From an uncultured Collinsella sp. (GTDB lineage Bacteria > Actinomycetota > Coriobacteriia > Coriobacteriales > Coriobacteriaceae), in assembly GCA_900549065.1 (NCBI GenBank), contig URNC01000107.1, positions 1 to 6,960 on the forward strand: 6,960 nucleotides of DNA, given 5' to 3'. The notes below the pieces were generated by a model. The model saw only the letters and a list, made by a program, of their open reading frames with translations. It was not told where the DNA came from and ran no database searches. How positions within the stretch are numbered: position 1 is the stretch's first letter; each line of letters begins with the position of its first letter. The position numbers and the translations under genes were made by a program. This document shows, in pieces, positions 1 to 6,152 of the stretch.

Positions 1-140
1 CCGACTACTACGCGAGCGCCGCCGGCCCCGTCGCCCCGCGCCCGGTCCACTCCGCGCTCGACCTGTCCAAGCTCGAGGCTGCCGGCTTCCACATGCCCGA
101 CTGGGAGGAAGAGCTGGGGGAGTACATCAAGACGCTCTAG
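1..140 (+). CDS. rfbD: dTDP-4-dehydrorhamnose reductase, C-terminal fragment
   Basis: Only the last 45 codons are present; the frame opens at base 3 and ends with TAG at 138-140, so the 5' part lies outside the window. The visible tail contains RPVHSALDLSKLEAAGF followed by MPDWEEELGEYI. This matches the end of RmlD/RfbD proteins, where an RP-x-x-S-x-L-D-x-x-K-L segment precedes a PDW helix. That enzyme reduces dTDP-4-keto-L-rhamnose to dTDP-L-rhamnose with NAD(P)H in the cytoplasm. The call rests on a short C-terminal pattern; in some actinobacteria this domain is fused to an RmlC epimerase, which cannot be judged here. The polysaccharide glycosyltransferase and exporter next door support a role in supplying rhamnose for a surface glycan. 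A strong terminator follows 22 bases after the stop. Confidence 0.7.
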   Translation, partial: DYYASAAGPVAPRPVHSALDLSKLEAAGFHMPDWEEELGEYIKTL

Positions 141-162
141 CCGCTATTAACTTTTCGAGAGT

Positions 163-198
163 AAAAGCCGCCGTTCTTTAACGGCGGCTTTTCTTGTT
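163..198 (+). terminator. Intrinsic terminator after the rhamnose reductase gene, probably bidirectional
   Basis: A perfect 13-bp stem (163-175 with 180-192) closes a 4-base loop (CTTT). The stem is GC-rich in the middle (GCCGCCG) and flanked by AAAA on the left and TTTT on the right, followed by CTTGTT. The AAAA/TTTT flanks let it act on both strands, so it probably ends both the plus-strand reductase transcript and the minus-strand glycosyltransferase transcript, whose stop codon is about 50 bases away. Confidence 0.9.
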
Positions 199-242
199 GG
201 TGGCTATCTGCGCAGTGGTGCCAATAGTATTTTGCGGAAGAT

Positions 243-1214
243 CTACCTCTCGCTTGGCATGGAAGTAGGGTGGCCGGGCTGGTCGTCGTAGGCGTATTTG
301 CTGTACACGTTGACCTCCCACTGCTTTTTTTCGACCTTTGCCACGGAATCCAGGATGAATCCGGTCGCAAGGCTCAGGCCGCACAGGAACATAAACGAGG
401 CGGCGAGTATGGCGGTGGGGAAGCGCGGGACGAGACCGGTCTGAAAGTACTCAACAACGATGGGCATGCCCAGGGCGAGGCCGATAATCGCGAATAAAAG
501 CGCAACCAGACTGAAGAACTTCAGCGGGCGGTAGTCCTTGAACAGCGTGCCGATCATCGCAACGACTTTAATGCCATCGCTGACGGTGTTGAGTTTGGAC
601 TGGGAGCCCTCGGGACGGTCGCGGTACTCGATGGGTACATCTTTGATGCGCCAGCGGTGGTCGACGGCGTGGATCGACAGCTCGGTTTCAATCTGAAAAC
701 CCTCGGAAAGCACGGGGAAGGTTTTGACGAACGGGCGGCTCATGGCGCGGTAGCCAGTCATGACATCATCGAAGCTGTAGCCATAGATCCACTTGATCAT
801 GATGCGGACCAGATTGTTGCCAAAGCCGTGGAAGGCACGCTTATTTTCCTCGGCGTAGGTGCCGTTGGAAAGGCGGTCGCCTACGGTCATGTCGGCTGTG
901 CCGTTGAGGATAGGCTCGCAGAGGGCTTTGGCCGCCTCGGCGGGGTAGGTGTCGTCGCCGTCAACCATTAGATAGCAATTGGCATCGATGTCGCGGAACA
1001 TCTGACGGCAGACGTTGCCCTTACCCTGACGCGGCTCAAAACGTACCGTCGCGCCGTGCTCGGTGGCGATGCGTGAAGTATCGTCCGAAGAGTTGTTGTC
1101 ATAGACATAGACCGTCGCTTGCGGAAGCTCGCGGTGAAAGTCGTCGATGACTTTGCCGATCGTGAGCGCTTCGTTGTAGCAGGGGATGATGACGGCGATG
1201 GATTCAGAATTCAC
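243..1214 (-). CDS. Membrane-anchored family 2 glycosyltransferase (polyprenyl-phosphate glycosyltransferase-like)
   Basis: The 323-residue protein has an N-terminal GT-A domain: IAVIIPCYNEA at residues 6-16, YDNNSSDDT at 38-46, and the metal/nucleotide-binding MVDGDDTYPA at 83-92. GFQIETELSIHA at 172-183 and the following YRDRPEGSQSK are typical of DPM1/GtrB-like family 2 enzymes. Two hydrophobic helices (about 231-253 and 266-290) sit near the C-terminus and should anchor it to the membrane, with a short polar tail. The family usually moves a sugar from a nucleotide donor to a lipid carrier or growing glycan on the cytoplasmic face; donor and acceptor cannot be read from sequence. The start is GTG at 1214, with AAGGAG (complement of 1221-1226) six bases upstream. 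It is divergent from the export operon and faces the rhamnose reductase gene, consistent with wall or capsular polysaccharide assembly. Confidence 0.85.
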   Translation of the reverse strand: MNSESIAVIIPCYNEALTIGKVIDDFHRELPQATVYVYDNNSSDDTSRIATEHGATVRFEPRQGKGNVCRQMFRDIDANCYLMVDGDDTYPAEAAKALCEPILNGTADMTVGDRLSNGTYAEENKRAFHGFGNNLVRIMIKWIYGYSFDDVMTGYRAMSRPFVKTFPVLSEGFQIETELSIHAVDHRWRIKDVPIEYRDRPEGSQSKLNTVSDGIKVVAMIGTLFKDYRPLKFFSLVALLFAIIGLALGMPIVVEYFQTGLVPRFPTAILAASFMFLCGLSLATGFILDSVAKVEKKQWEVNVYSKYAYDDQPGHPTSMPSER

Positions 1215-1244
1215 TCAATGCTCCTTACACATTCAATCCTTGAA

Positions 1245-1273
1245 AGTATAGCCGTTTGGGCTTGGCATCCTAA
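1245..1273 (-). promoter_or_regulatory. Candidate promoter for the glycosyltransferase
   Basis: On the minus strand TATACT (complement of 1245-1250) is preceded, with a 17-base spacer, by TTAGGA (complement of 1268-1273). The -10 is one base from consensus and the -35 is weak (3 of 6). It would give a leader of about 25 bases that contains the AAGGAG ribosome binding site. Confidence 0.4.
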
Positions 1274-1307
1274 GATGTGGGTTAGTTCTCCAGTTTTGTT
1301 GCGCGAA

Positions 1308-1335
1308 TCGTTTGCAGGGCCGTCGGGTCTATACT
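1308..1335 (+). promoter_or_regulatory. Candidate promoter for the polysaccharide export operon
   Basis: TATACT at 1330-1335 is a good -10 hexamer about 40 bases before the GTG start of the permease. The only element at -35 distance is a poor TCGTTT at 1308-1313 (16-base spacer), so activator help or a different sigma factor is possible. The same TATACT serves the divergent gene on the other strand, 80 bases away. Confidence 0.35.
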
Positions 1336-1374
1336 GTTCGTTTGTCAACGATTACGAGTAAAGGAGTTGCATCC

Positions 1375-2220
1375 GTGTCGGATCAGACAAAGCAACAAGA
1401 AGCTCGCAGTCTGCCTGCGACGTTTGCTAAGAACGAATTTGAGAAGGACGCGTTTATCCTTCGTCAGCTGGTTACCAAGGATTTTAAGATCAAGTATCGC
1501 CGTAGCGTTCTGGGCGTCGCATGGTCGGTGCTCAACCCGCTGCTGATGATGATCGTCATGGCCATCGTGTTCTCGACGATTTTTGCCCAGGGCCGCAATG
1601 GCTCGATTACGCCCGAGATGTACCCGCTGTACTTGATCGTGGGTAACGTCACCTTTGCCGTCATGTCCGAGTCTACGAACCAGGCCCTAACGTCCATCGT
1701 GGGTGCGGCTCCGCTGCTCAAGAAGGTTAAGGTGCACCGCTGGGTCTTCCCGGTGCAGAAGGTGCTCTTCTCGCTGGTCAACTTTGCCTTCTCGCTGGTC
1801 GCCGTTGCCATCGTTATGCTGTGGTTCCACGTTATGCCTTCTTGGCACCTGATTCTGCTGCCGGTCTGCCTACTGCTGCTTATGTGCTTCTGCATGGGCC
1901 TGGGCATGATGCTCTCCGCCCTCACGGTCTTCTTCCGCGATGTCATGCATCTGTGGAGCGTCGTCATTACGGCGTGGACTTACATTACGCCTATTTTCTG
2001 GACGACCGACTTCGTTGCGCAAATGCCGCATCTCGTGCGCATTCTGGTCTATGCGAACCCCATGTATAACTACCTGCAGTTTATGCGCGATATCTTCCTG
2101 TTCCAGACTACGCCCTCGCTTATGACGTTTGGTATGTGCGTTGCTTGGGCGGTTCTTGCGCTTGTTATTGGCTATACCGTGTTCCATAAGTCCGAGCGCA
2201 AGTTCATCCTCTACATCTAA
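1375..2220 (+). CDS. wzm: ABC-2 type polysaccharide export permease (Wzm/RfbA/TagG family)
   Basis: This is the transmembrane half of an ABC exporter that moves lipid-linked glycan (O-antigen, capsule, or teichoic-acid-like) across the cytoplasmic membrane. The 281-residue length is normal for the family. The cytoplasmic N-terminus leads into YRRSVLGVAWSVLNPLLMM at residues 41-59, the hallmark of ABC2_membrane polysaccharide permeases. About six hydrophobic segments follow (roughly 50-70, 84-104, 127-150, 157-181, 192-212, 251-269), with FFRDVMHLW at 186-194 and a conserved NPMYNYLQFMRDI near 228-240. I chose GTG at 1375 because AAGGAG at 1361-1366 sits eight bases ahead; the frame is open further upstream to a TTG at 1312, but that lacks a ribosome binding site and lies before the candidate -10. 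The ATPase gene follows 11 bases after the stop. Confidence 0.92.
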   Translation: MSDQTKQQEARSLPATFAKNEFEKDAFILRQLVTKDFKIKYRRSVLGVAWSVLNPLLMMIVMAIVFSTIFAQGRNGSITPEMYPLYLIVGNVTFAVMSESTNQALTSIVGAAPLLKKVKVHRWVFPVQKVLFSLVNFAFSLVAVAIVMLWFHVMPSWHLILLPVCLLLLMCFCMGLGMMLSALTVFFRDVMHLWSVVITAWTYITPIFWTTDFVAQMPHLVRILVYANPMYNYLQFMRDIFLFQTTPSLMTFGMCVAWAVLALVIGYTVFHKSERKFILYI

Positions 2221-2231
2221 GGAGTGCTGTG

Positions 2232-2999
2232 ATGACTGAATCTGTTGTTGATTACAGCGAGCAGCCTCTGGCTGTCGAGGTCGACGACGTCACCATGATC
2301 TTTAACATGGCGTCCGAGTCGCTGACCAACCTCAAGGAGTACTTCATCAAGCTTGCCAAGCACGAGTTGTTCTTTGAGGAGTTTAGGGCGCTCAAGCATA
2401 TCTCGTTTGATATTCATCGTGGCGAGGTCGTGGGTCTGGTTGGCACCAATGGTTCCGGTAAGTCTACGATGCTCAAGATTATCGCCGGTGTGCTTGAGCC
2501 TAGCGAGGGCAGCGTTAAGGTGCACGGTAACATTGCGCCGCTGATTGAGCTTGGTGCCGGCTTTGACCCCGAGCTGACCGCCCGCGAGAACATCTATCTG
2601 AACGGCGCCCTGCTCGGCTATACCAAGGAGTTCATCGACGCCAACTTTGACGGCATTATCGAGTTCGCTGAGCTTCAGAACTTTGTCGATATGCCGCTTA
2701 AGAACTTCTCCTCGGGCATGGTGGCGCGTATCGCCTTTGCAATCGCGACGATTACCGAGCCCGATATTCTGATCGTTGACGAGACGCTGTCCGTCGGTGA
2801 TGTGTTCTTCCAGCAGAAGTGCGAGGCCCGCATCCAGCACTTTATCCAGAGCGGCGACGTGACGGTTCTGTTCGTTTCGCACTCCATGGAGCAGGTTGAG
2901 CGCATCTGCCAGCGTGCCGTTTGGATTGAGAAGGGTGACCTTCGCATGGACGGCCCGGTCAGTGAGGTCTGCAAGGCGTATCGCGAGCAGTTCAACTAG
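2232..2999 (+). CDS. wzt: ABC polysaccharide export ATPase, short form (Wzt/TagH family)
   Basis: This nucleotide-binding subunit powers the permease encoded just upstream. In the 255-residue product, Walker A is GTNGSGKST at residues 71-79 and the ABC signature is FSSGM at 159-163, the relaxed form usual in Wzt proteins. Walker B is ILIVDE at 179-184, followed by the D-loop region SVGD (187-190), and the switch histidine is H217 in VSHSM. The insert before FRALKHISFDIHRGE is typical of polysaccharide exporters. The protein ends soon after the ATPase domain, so it lacks the C-terminal carbohydrate-binding domain of long Wzt proteins. The ATG at 2232 is preferred over the GTG one codon earlier because AAGGAG (2219-2224, overlapping the permease stop) is seven bases away. 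No strong terminator follows, so transcripts may run into the tRNA gene. Confidence 0.92.
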   Translation: MTESVVDYSEQPLAVEVDDVTMIFNMASESLTNLKEYFIKLAKHELFFEEFRALKHISFDIHRGEVVGLVGTNGSGKSTMLKIIAGVLEPSEGSVKVHGNIAPLIELGAGFDPELTARENIYLNGALLGYTKEFIDANFDGIIEFAELQNFVDMPLKNFSSGMVARIAFAIATITEPDILIVDETLSVGDVFFQQKCEARIQHFIQSGDVTVLFVSHSMEQVERICQRAVWIEKGDLRMDGPVSEVCKAYREQFN

Positions 3000-3001
3000 G
3001 T

Positions 3002-3007
3002 TATAAT
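3002..3007 (+). promoter_or_regulatory. Consensus -10 box upstream of tRNA-Arg
   Basis: TATAAT is a perfect -10 hexamer starting three bases after the ATPase stop codon and ending 44 bases before the tRNA. I see no good -35 at 16-18 bases (the region overlaps the end of the ATPase gene). It would let the tRNA be expressed independently of the exporter operon. Confidence 0.4.
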
Positions 3008-3051
3008 TACTTGCGCTTGGCCGAATTGTTTGGCTGGGCGTGCGGTTATTT

Positions 3052-3128
3052 GCTCCATTAGCTCAGTTGGATAGAGCAGGGGACTTCTAATCCCAAGGTC
3101 GACGGTTCGAATCCGCCATGGAGCACCA
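3052..3128 (+). tRNA. tRNA-Arg (anticodon UCU)
   Basis: The full cloverleaf can be drawn over 77 bases. The acceptor stem GCTCCAT (3052-3058) pairs with ATGGAGC (3118-3124). The D arm is GCTC/GAGC with loop AGTTGGATA. The anticodon loop is CTTCTAA (3084-3090) with anticodon TCT at 3086-3088. The T arm is GACGG-TTCGAAT-CCGCC, then the discriminator A at 3125 and an encoded CCA at 3126-3128. It reads AGA (and by wobble AGG) arginine codons, which are rare in a GC-rich genome. In my drawing two stem positions do not pair: the outer anticodon-stem pair (G3079/A3095) and one T-stem pair (A/C). The rest fits so well that I still regard it as functional. Confidence 0.96.
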
Positions 3129-3137
3129 TCGTTTATT

Positions 3138-3170
3138 AAGCCCAGACCGCTTGGTGGTCTGGGCTTTTTT
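3138..3170 (+). terminator. Intrinsic terminator after tRNA-Arg
   Basis: An 11-bp perfect stem (3138-3148 with 3156-3166, core GCCCAGACC/GGTCTGGGC) closes a 7-base loop and runs into six T residues (3165-3170). It lies 9 bases after the tRNA CCA end. On the opposite strand the downstream sequence is only TTAATAA, so its action on the converging aro transcripts would be weaker. Confidence 0.93.
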
Positions 3171-3232
3171 CATCTTGTGTGCTGCTGGAGCCGAGCGCGA
3201 GCAAGCCGCTGCTGTTTGTTGGGGTTGGCATT

Positions 3233-3670
3233 TTACTTTTCGAGATGCTCCCTCAGCAGCTCCAGCGCGTGGGCGTAGCCCTGCAGGCCTTCGCCGGTGA
3301 TGGTGGCGAAGCAGACTAGGCGTGCGTAGCTCACCTGGCGGAAGTCCTCGCGCGTCTCTACGGCGCTGATGTGCACCTCGACGGCAGGGATGGCGACGGC
3401 CTTGAGGGCGTCAAGGATTGCCACGCTGGTGTGCGTGTAGGCTGCCGGGTTTATGACGATGCCGTCGACCTTGCCGTAGGCCTCCTGGATCTTGTCGACG
3501 ATGCTGCCCTCGTGGTTAGACTGGAAGACCTCGACCTCGTCGAAGCCCTGTGCGGCACCCGCTTCCTGGCAGATCTGCACTAAGCGATCGTAGTTGTCGC
3601 TGCCGTAGATGCCTGGCTCGCGAATGCCGAGCATGTTGAGGTTGGGGCCGTTAATGACGAGTGCTTTCAT
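3233..3670 (-). CDS. aroQ: 3-dehydroquinate dehydratase, type II
   Basis: The enzyme removes water from 3-dehydroquinate to give 3-dehydroshikimate in the shikimate pathway; type II enzymes form cytoplasmic dodecamers. The 145-residue length is standard. Visible family motifs are INGPNLNMLGIREPGIYG (residues 6-23) with the catalytic tyrosine Y22 and lid arginine R17, SNHEGSIVDKI (51-61), INPAAYTHTS (73-82) with N74 and H80, and the catalytic histidine H100 in VEVHIS. The usual HISN is HISA here, with alanine at 103. The start is ATG at 3670 with AAAGGA seven bases upstream; the frame extends further only by reading through a hairpin. It is the last gene of the minus-strand aro cluster, 64 bases after the fused aroE-aroK gene, with a 41-bp inverted repeat in the gap. 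Confidence 0.95.
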   Translation of the reverse strand: MKALVINGPNLNMLGIREPGIYGSDNYDRLVQICQEAGAAQGFDEVEVFQSNHEGSIVDKIQEAYGKVDGIVINPAAYTHTSVAILDALKAVAIPAVEVHISAVETREDFRQVSYARLVCFATITGEGLQGYAHALELLREHLEK

Positions 3671-3691
3671 GGTTGCTTCCTTTGCGGTTGA

Positions 3692-3732
3692 AAAACCACC
3701 ACAAAGGTGCCTGTCCCCTTTGTGGTGGTTTT
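3692..3732. repeat. Perfect inverted repeat between aroE-aroK and aroQ (terminator-like or REP-like)
   Basis: The arms 3692-3707 and 3717-3732 are perfectly complementary over 16 bp around the 9-base loop TGCCTGTCC. The core is AAAGGTGCCTGTCCCCTTT, whose complement carries GGGGACAGGCACC. The repeat starts 2 bases past the aroE-aroK stop codon. Read on the minus strand it ends in TTTTT, so it can work as an intrinsic terminator or attenuator before aroQ. The symmetric AAAACC/GGTTTT ends and the GGGACAGGCACC-type core also resemble short palindromes scattered in many genomes beside IS200-like (RAYT) transposases. Which role applies cannot be told from one copy. Confidence 0.85.
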
Positions 3733-3734
3733 GG

Positions 3735-4985
3735 TTAGAGAGCGGGTGGGAGGGTGTCGAGGAGCGCATGGGCGGTGTTGGCGGCGCAGTCGCGTGAGTC
3801 GATGATGTAGTCGGCCCAGGCGCGGTAGCGCGGCATACGCTGCTTGGCCAGCTTGTCGATGCCGTCGCGCGCGGTGATGGGGCGGCCTTTGTGGGCGAGC
3901 TCGTCGAGCTTGCGGTTGAGCATCACGATCTGGCTGTTCTGGTGCAGCAGCGGATAGTTCTCGTCCCGCGTGACCACGCCGCCGCCGGTGGAGAGCACCA
4001 GGCCGCTGCGCTTGGAGATGTCGGCCAGGGCCGCCGTCTCCTGCTCGCGGAAGGCCGCCTCGCCGCGCTCGACGATAAAGTCGGCGCAGGGCATGCCCAG
4101 GCGTTCCTCAAGCGCGCGGTCCAAGTCAATGTGCTCGCGACCGGTGAGCAGGGCGATCTGCTCACCCACACGGGTCTTGCCCGAACCCGGCATGCCAATC
4201 AACGCGATGTTCTGCTCGCGTCGGGACAGGCGCTCCGTCACATCCAGGATGCGCTCACGCGGAGTAATCTGGCCGGTGTAGCGCTCGACAGCTTGTGCCG
4301 CCTGGGCAACAAGCATGAGCAGGCCGCCGATGCAGGTGATGCCGCGGCGCTCGGCCTCGAGCATCAGACCCGTGCGGGCGGGGTTGTAGACAATGTCGAT
4401 AACGCCTTCGAGCGCATCGAGCCCTTCGAGCGTGCAAGGCGCGTCGGGGCAATGGGGGAACATGCCGGCTGGCGTGCAGTTGACGAGCAGCGCCGCGTCG
4501 GACTGCTGCGCGATGTTGCCGTAGTTGACCTCGCTCGTGCGGCCCACGGGCACCACGGTGGCGCCAAGGTCGCCGAGCACCATGCTTGCCGTGGTGCCGG
4601 CACCACCGGTAGCGCCAAGCACGAGGACCTTCTTGCCGGCAACCTCAACGCCCAACTCCTCGACCAGACACTGAAAACCAAAGTAGTCGGTGTTGTCGCC
4701 ACGCAGGCGGCCATCGGGCAGGCGTGTGATGGTGTTGACGTTGCCCATGCGCTCGGCCAGTGGGCTCAGCTCGTCCAGGTATTCCATGACGGCGCGCTTG
4801 TAGGGGATGGTCACGTTGGTGCCCTCCCACTCGTTGCCCGTCATAAAGGCCGCGAGGTCTTCGGGTTCGCGTTCAAAACGCACGTATTCGAGTCCAGCGA
4901 GCTTTTTGTAGATGGTCGGGGTGTAGCTGTGGCCCAGCACGCGGCCCAGCACGCCGTAGGGACGGGTTGCGGCGGTATCGGTCAT
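3735..4985 (-). CDS. aroE-aroK: Fused shikimate dehydrogenase and shikimate kinase
   Basis: One 416-residue protein carries two consecutive pathway enzymes. Residues about 8-250 are AroE (NADPH reduction of 3-dehydroshikimate to shikimate): GHSYTP at 18-23, NVTIPYK with the catalytic K63, NTD with D100, the dinucleotide loop GATGGAG at 124-130 and NCTPAGM at 169-175. Residues about 257-416 are AroK (ATP-dependent phosphorylation of shikimate): Walker A GMPGSGKT at 264-271, HIDLDR at 285-290, FREQE at 312-316, GGG at 334-336 and the lid arginine in KGRP (366-369). The linker is short and charged, with no stop or frameshift between the halves. The ATG at 4985 directly abuts the pheA stop TAG, and a perfect GGAGGTGA ribosome binding site lies inside the last pheA codons. 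The AroE half has the GHS-Y-T form rather than the classic HSLSP, as in clostridial AroE-AroK-type proteins. Confidence 0.95.
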   Translation of the reverse strand: MTDTAATRPYGVLGRVLGHSYTPTIYKKLAGLEYVRFEREPEDLAAFMTGNEWEGTNVTIPYKRAVMEYLDELSPLAERMGNVNTITRLPDGRLRGDNTDYFGFQCLVEELGVEVAGKKVLVLGATGGAGTTASMVLGDLGATVVPVGRTSEVNYGNIAQQSDAALLVNCTPAGMFPHCPDAPCTLEGLDALEGVIDIVYNPARTGLMLEAERRGITCIGGLLMLVAQAAQAVERYTGQITPRERILDVTERLSRREQNIALIGMPGSGKTRVGEQIALLTGREHIDLDRALEERLGMPCADFIVERGEAAFREQETAALADISKRSGLVLSTGGGVVTRDENYPLLHQNSQIVMLNRKLDELAHKGRPITARDGIDKLAKQRMPRYRAWADYIIDSRDCAANTAHALLDTLPPAL

Positions 4986-6131
4986 CTAGATCACCTCCGT
5001 GTAGCTGCCAAAGTAGGTGAAGCTCTCGCACACGTCGTCGATCGAGTCGAGCAGGTCGTCGAGGGCCTTGCTGCCAAAGGGGCAGTCCAGGTCAAAGTAG
5101 AACATAAACTCAAAATCGCGCCCGGGGATAGGGCGGCTCTCGAGCTTGATGAGGTTGATGTTGAGTGCGTAGAAGCGCTCGAGTACACGGTAGAGGGCGC
5201 CCGGCTCGTTGGCCGTGGTGATCATGAGCGAGGTGCGGTTGGCGCCGGGATAGACGCGCGGCTCGCGGCTGATGACGGCAAAGCGCGTGTAGTTGTTGTC
5301 CGAGTCCTGGATGTTGGGCTCCAGCACCTCCAAGCCGTAGAGCGCCGCACAGCTGCGCGAGGCGATGGCGGCGACGTCGGTGCGTTCGGAGTTGGCGACC
5401 ATCTCGGCCGACATGGCGGTATTGGGGTACTTGGTGGCGTGCAGGCCGTGGGCCTCGATAAAGCCGGCGCACTGGGCGATGGCCTGGCCATGGCTGTAGA
5501 CCTCGCGCACGTCGGCGAGTTTGGTGCCGGGTTTGACGAGCAGGTTGTGATCGATCTTGAGGCGCAGCGAGCGCACGATATGGAAATCGAACTGGGCGAG
5601 CAAGTCGTAGACGGCGTTGACCGAGCCTGCGGTGGAGTTTTCGATGGGCAGTACGCCAAACTCGCAAAAGTCGTCGCGTACGGCGCGCATAACGCCCTCG
5701 AAGGTCTCAAAGAAGGCGATATCGGGCACGTCGAAGAGCTTGCACGCGGCAATCTGGCTGTAGGCGCCCTCAACGCCCTGGCAGGCGACGGTGGCCGTCT
5801 GGGGGAAGGGCGTGTCAAAGGCTGCGGCCGTGGCATGGGCCTTTTGCGACACCGTGATGCCCTTGAGCTCGTTGATGTAGCGCTGCTGCTCGGCCTTGCT
5901 CATGCTCATGAGGAGACGGAACAGGGTGATGGTCTGCGCCTCGTAGCGCTCGGGCGCGCGGCTGGCGAGGTTGTTGAGTTTGGAGCGCTCGCGGGCGGGG
6001 TCAAAGACAGCCTTGCCCATCTCGATCTTTGATTTGGCGACCTCGGTGGCAATGTCCATACGCTCGACAAAGCTGTTGAGGAGCGTGGTGTCGATGCCAT
6101 CGATGGTCTGGCGGATGTCAGCAAGGTCCAT
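4986..6131 (-). CDS. pheA: Bifunctional chorismate mutase / prephenate dehydratase (P-protein)
   Basis: The enzyme converts chorismate to prephenate and then phenylpyruvate, committing carbon to phenylalanine. The 381-residue protein has the classic three parts. A helical AroQ-type chorismate mutase domain covers about 1-90 (DIRQTIDGID, RMDIATEVAKSKI, DPARE). A prephenate dehydratase domain covers about 112-290, with GVEGAYSQIA at 119-128, ENSTAGSV at 164-171 and NNYTRF at 279-284, where T282-R283-F284 is the catalytic motif. A C-terminal ACT domain from about 300 has GALY at 311-314 and ESRP at 331-334, the phenylalanine-binding motifs, which predicts feedback inhibition by phenylalanine. 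I chose ATG at 6131 because AAGGGG sits five bases upstream; an in-frame GTG at 6146 overlaps that ribosome binding site. The gene is translationally adjacent to aroE-aroK and separated from aroC by a large inverted repeat. Confidence 0.96.
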   Translation of the reverse strand: MDLADIRQTIDGIDTTLLNSFVERMDIATEVAKSKIEMGKAVFDPARERSKLNNLASRAPERYEAQTITLFRLLMSMSKAEQQRYINELKGITVSQKAHATAAAFDTPFPQTATVACQGVEGAYSQIAACKLFDVPDIAFFETFEGVMRAVRDDFCEFGVLPIENSTAGSVNAVYDLLAQFDFHIVRSLRLKIDHNLLVKPGTKLADVREVYSHGQAIAQCAGFIEAHGLHATKYPNTAMSAEMVANSERTDVAAIASRSCAALYGLEVLEPNIQDSDNNYTRFAVISREPRVYPGANRTSLMITTANEPGALYRVLERFYALNINLIKLESRPIPGRDFEFMFYFDLDCPFGSKALDDLLDSIDDVCESFTYFGSYTEVI

Positions 6132-6152
6132 AGGGACCCCTTTCACGTGTCG

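Noticed and set aside
1312..1374. Longer permease starting at TTG 1312
   Set aside because: No ribosome binding site precedes it and it lies before the candidate -10 box; GTG at 1375 has AAGGAG at ideal spacing.
2217..2882. A 221-residue open frame antisense to the Wzt ATPase
   Set aside because: The opposite strand carries intact Walker A, signature and Walker B motifs. The antisense product shows no domain and is compositionally a mirror of the real gene.
3118..3300. Small plus-strand open frame starting in the tRNA acceptor end
   Set aside because: It begins inside the tRNA, crosses the terminator and runs antisense into aroQ, so it is not a gene.
3891..6032. A 713-residue open frame on the plus strand, antisense to aroE-aroK and pheA
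   Set aside because: It runs across two well-supported enzymes on the other strand, has no recognisable motif, is rich in Ala/Gly/Val/Asp/His as expected of the complement of GC-rich codons, and has no ribosome binding site logic. It is a shadow frame.
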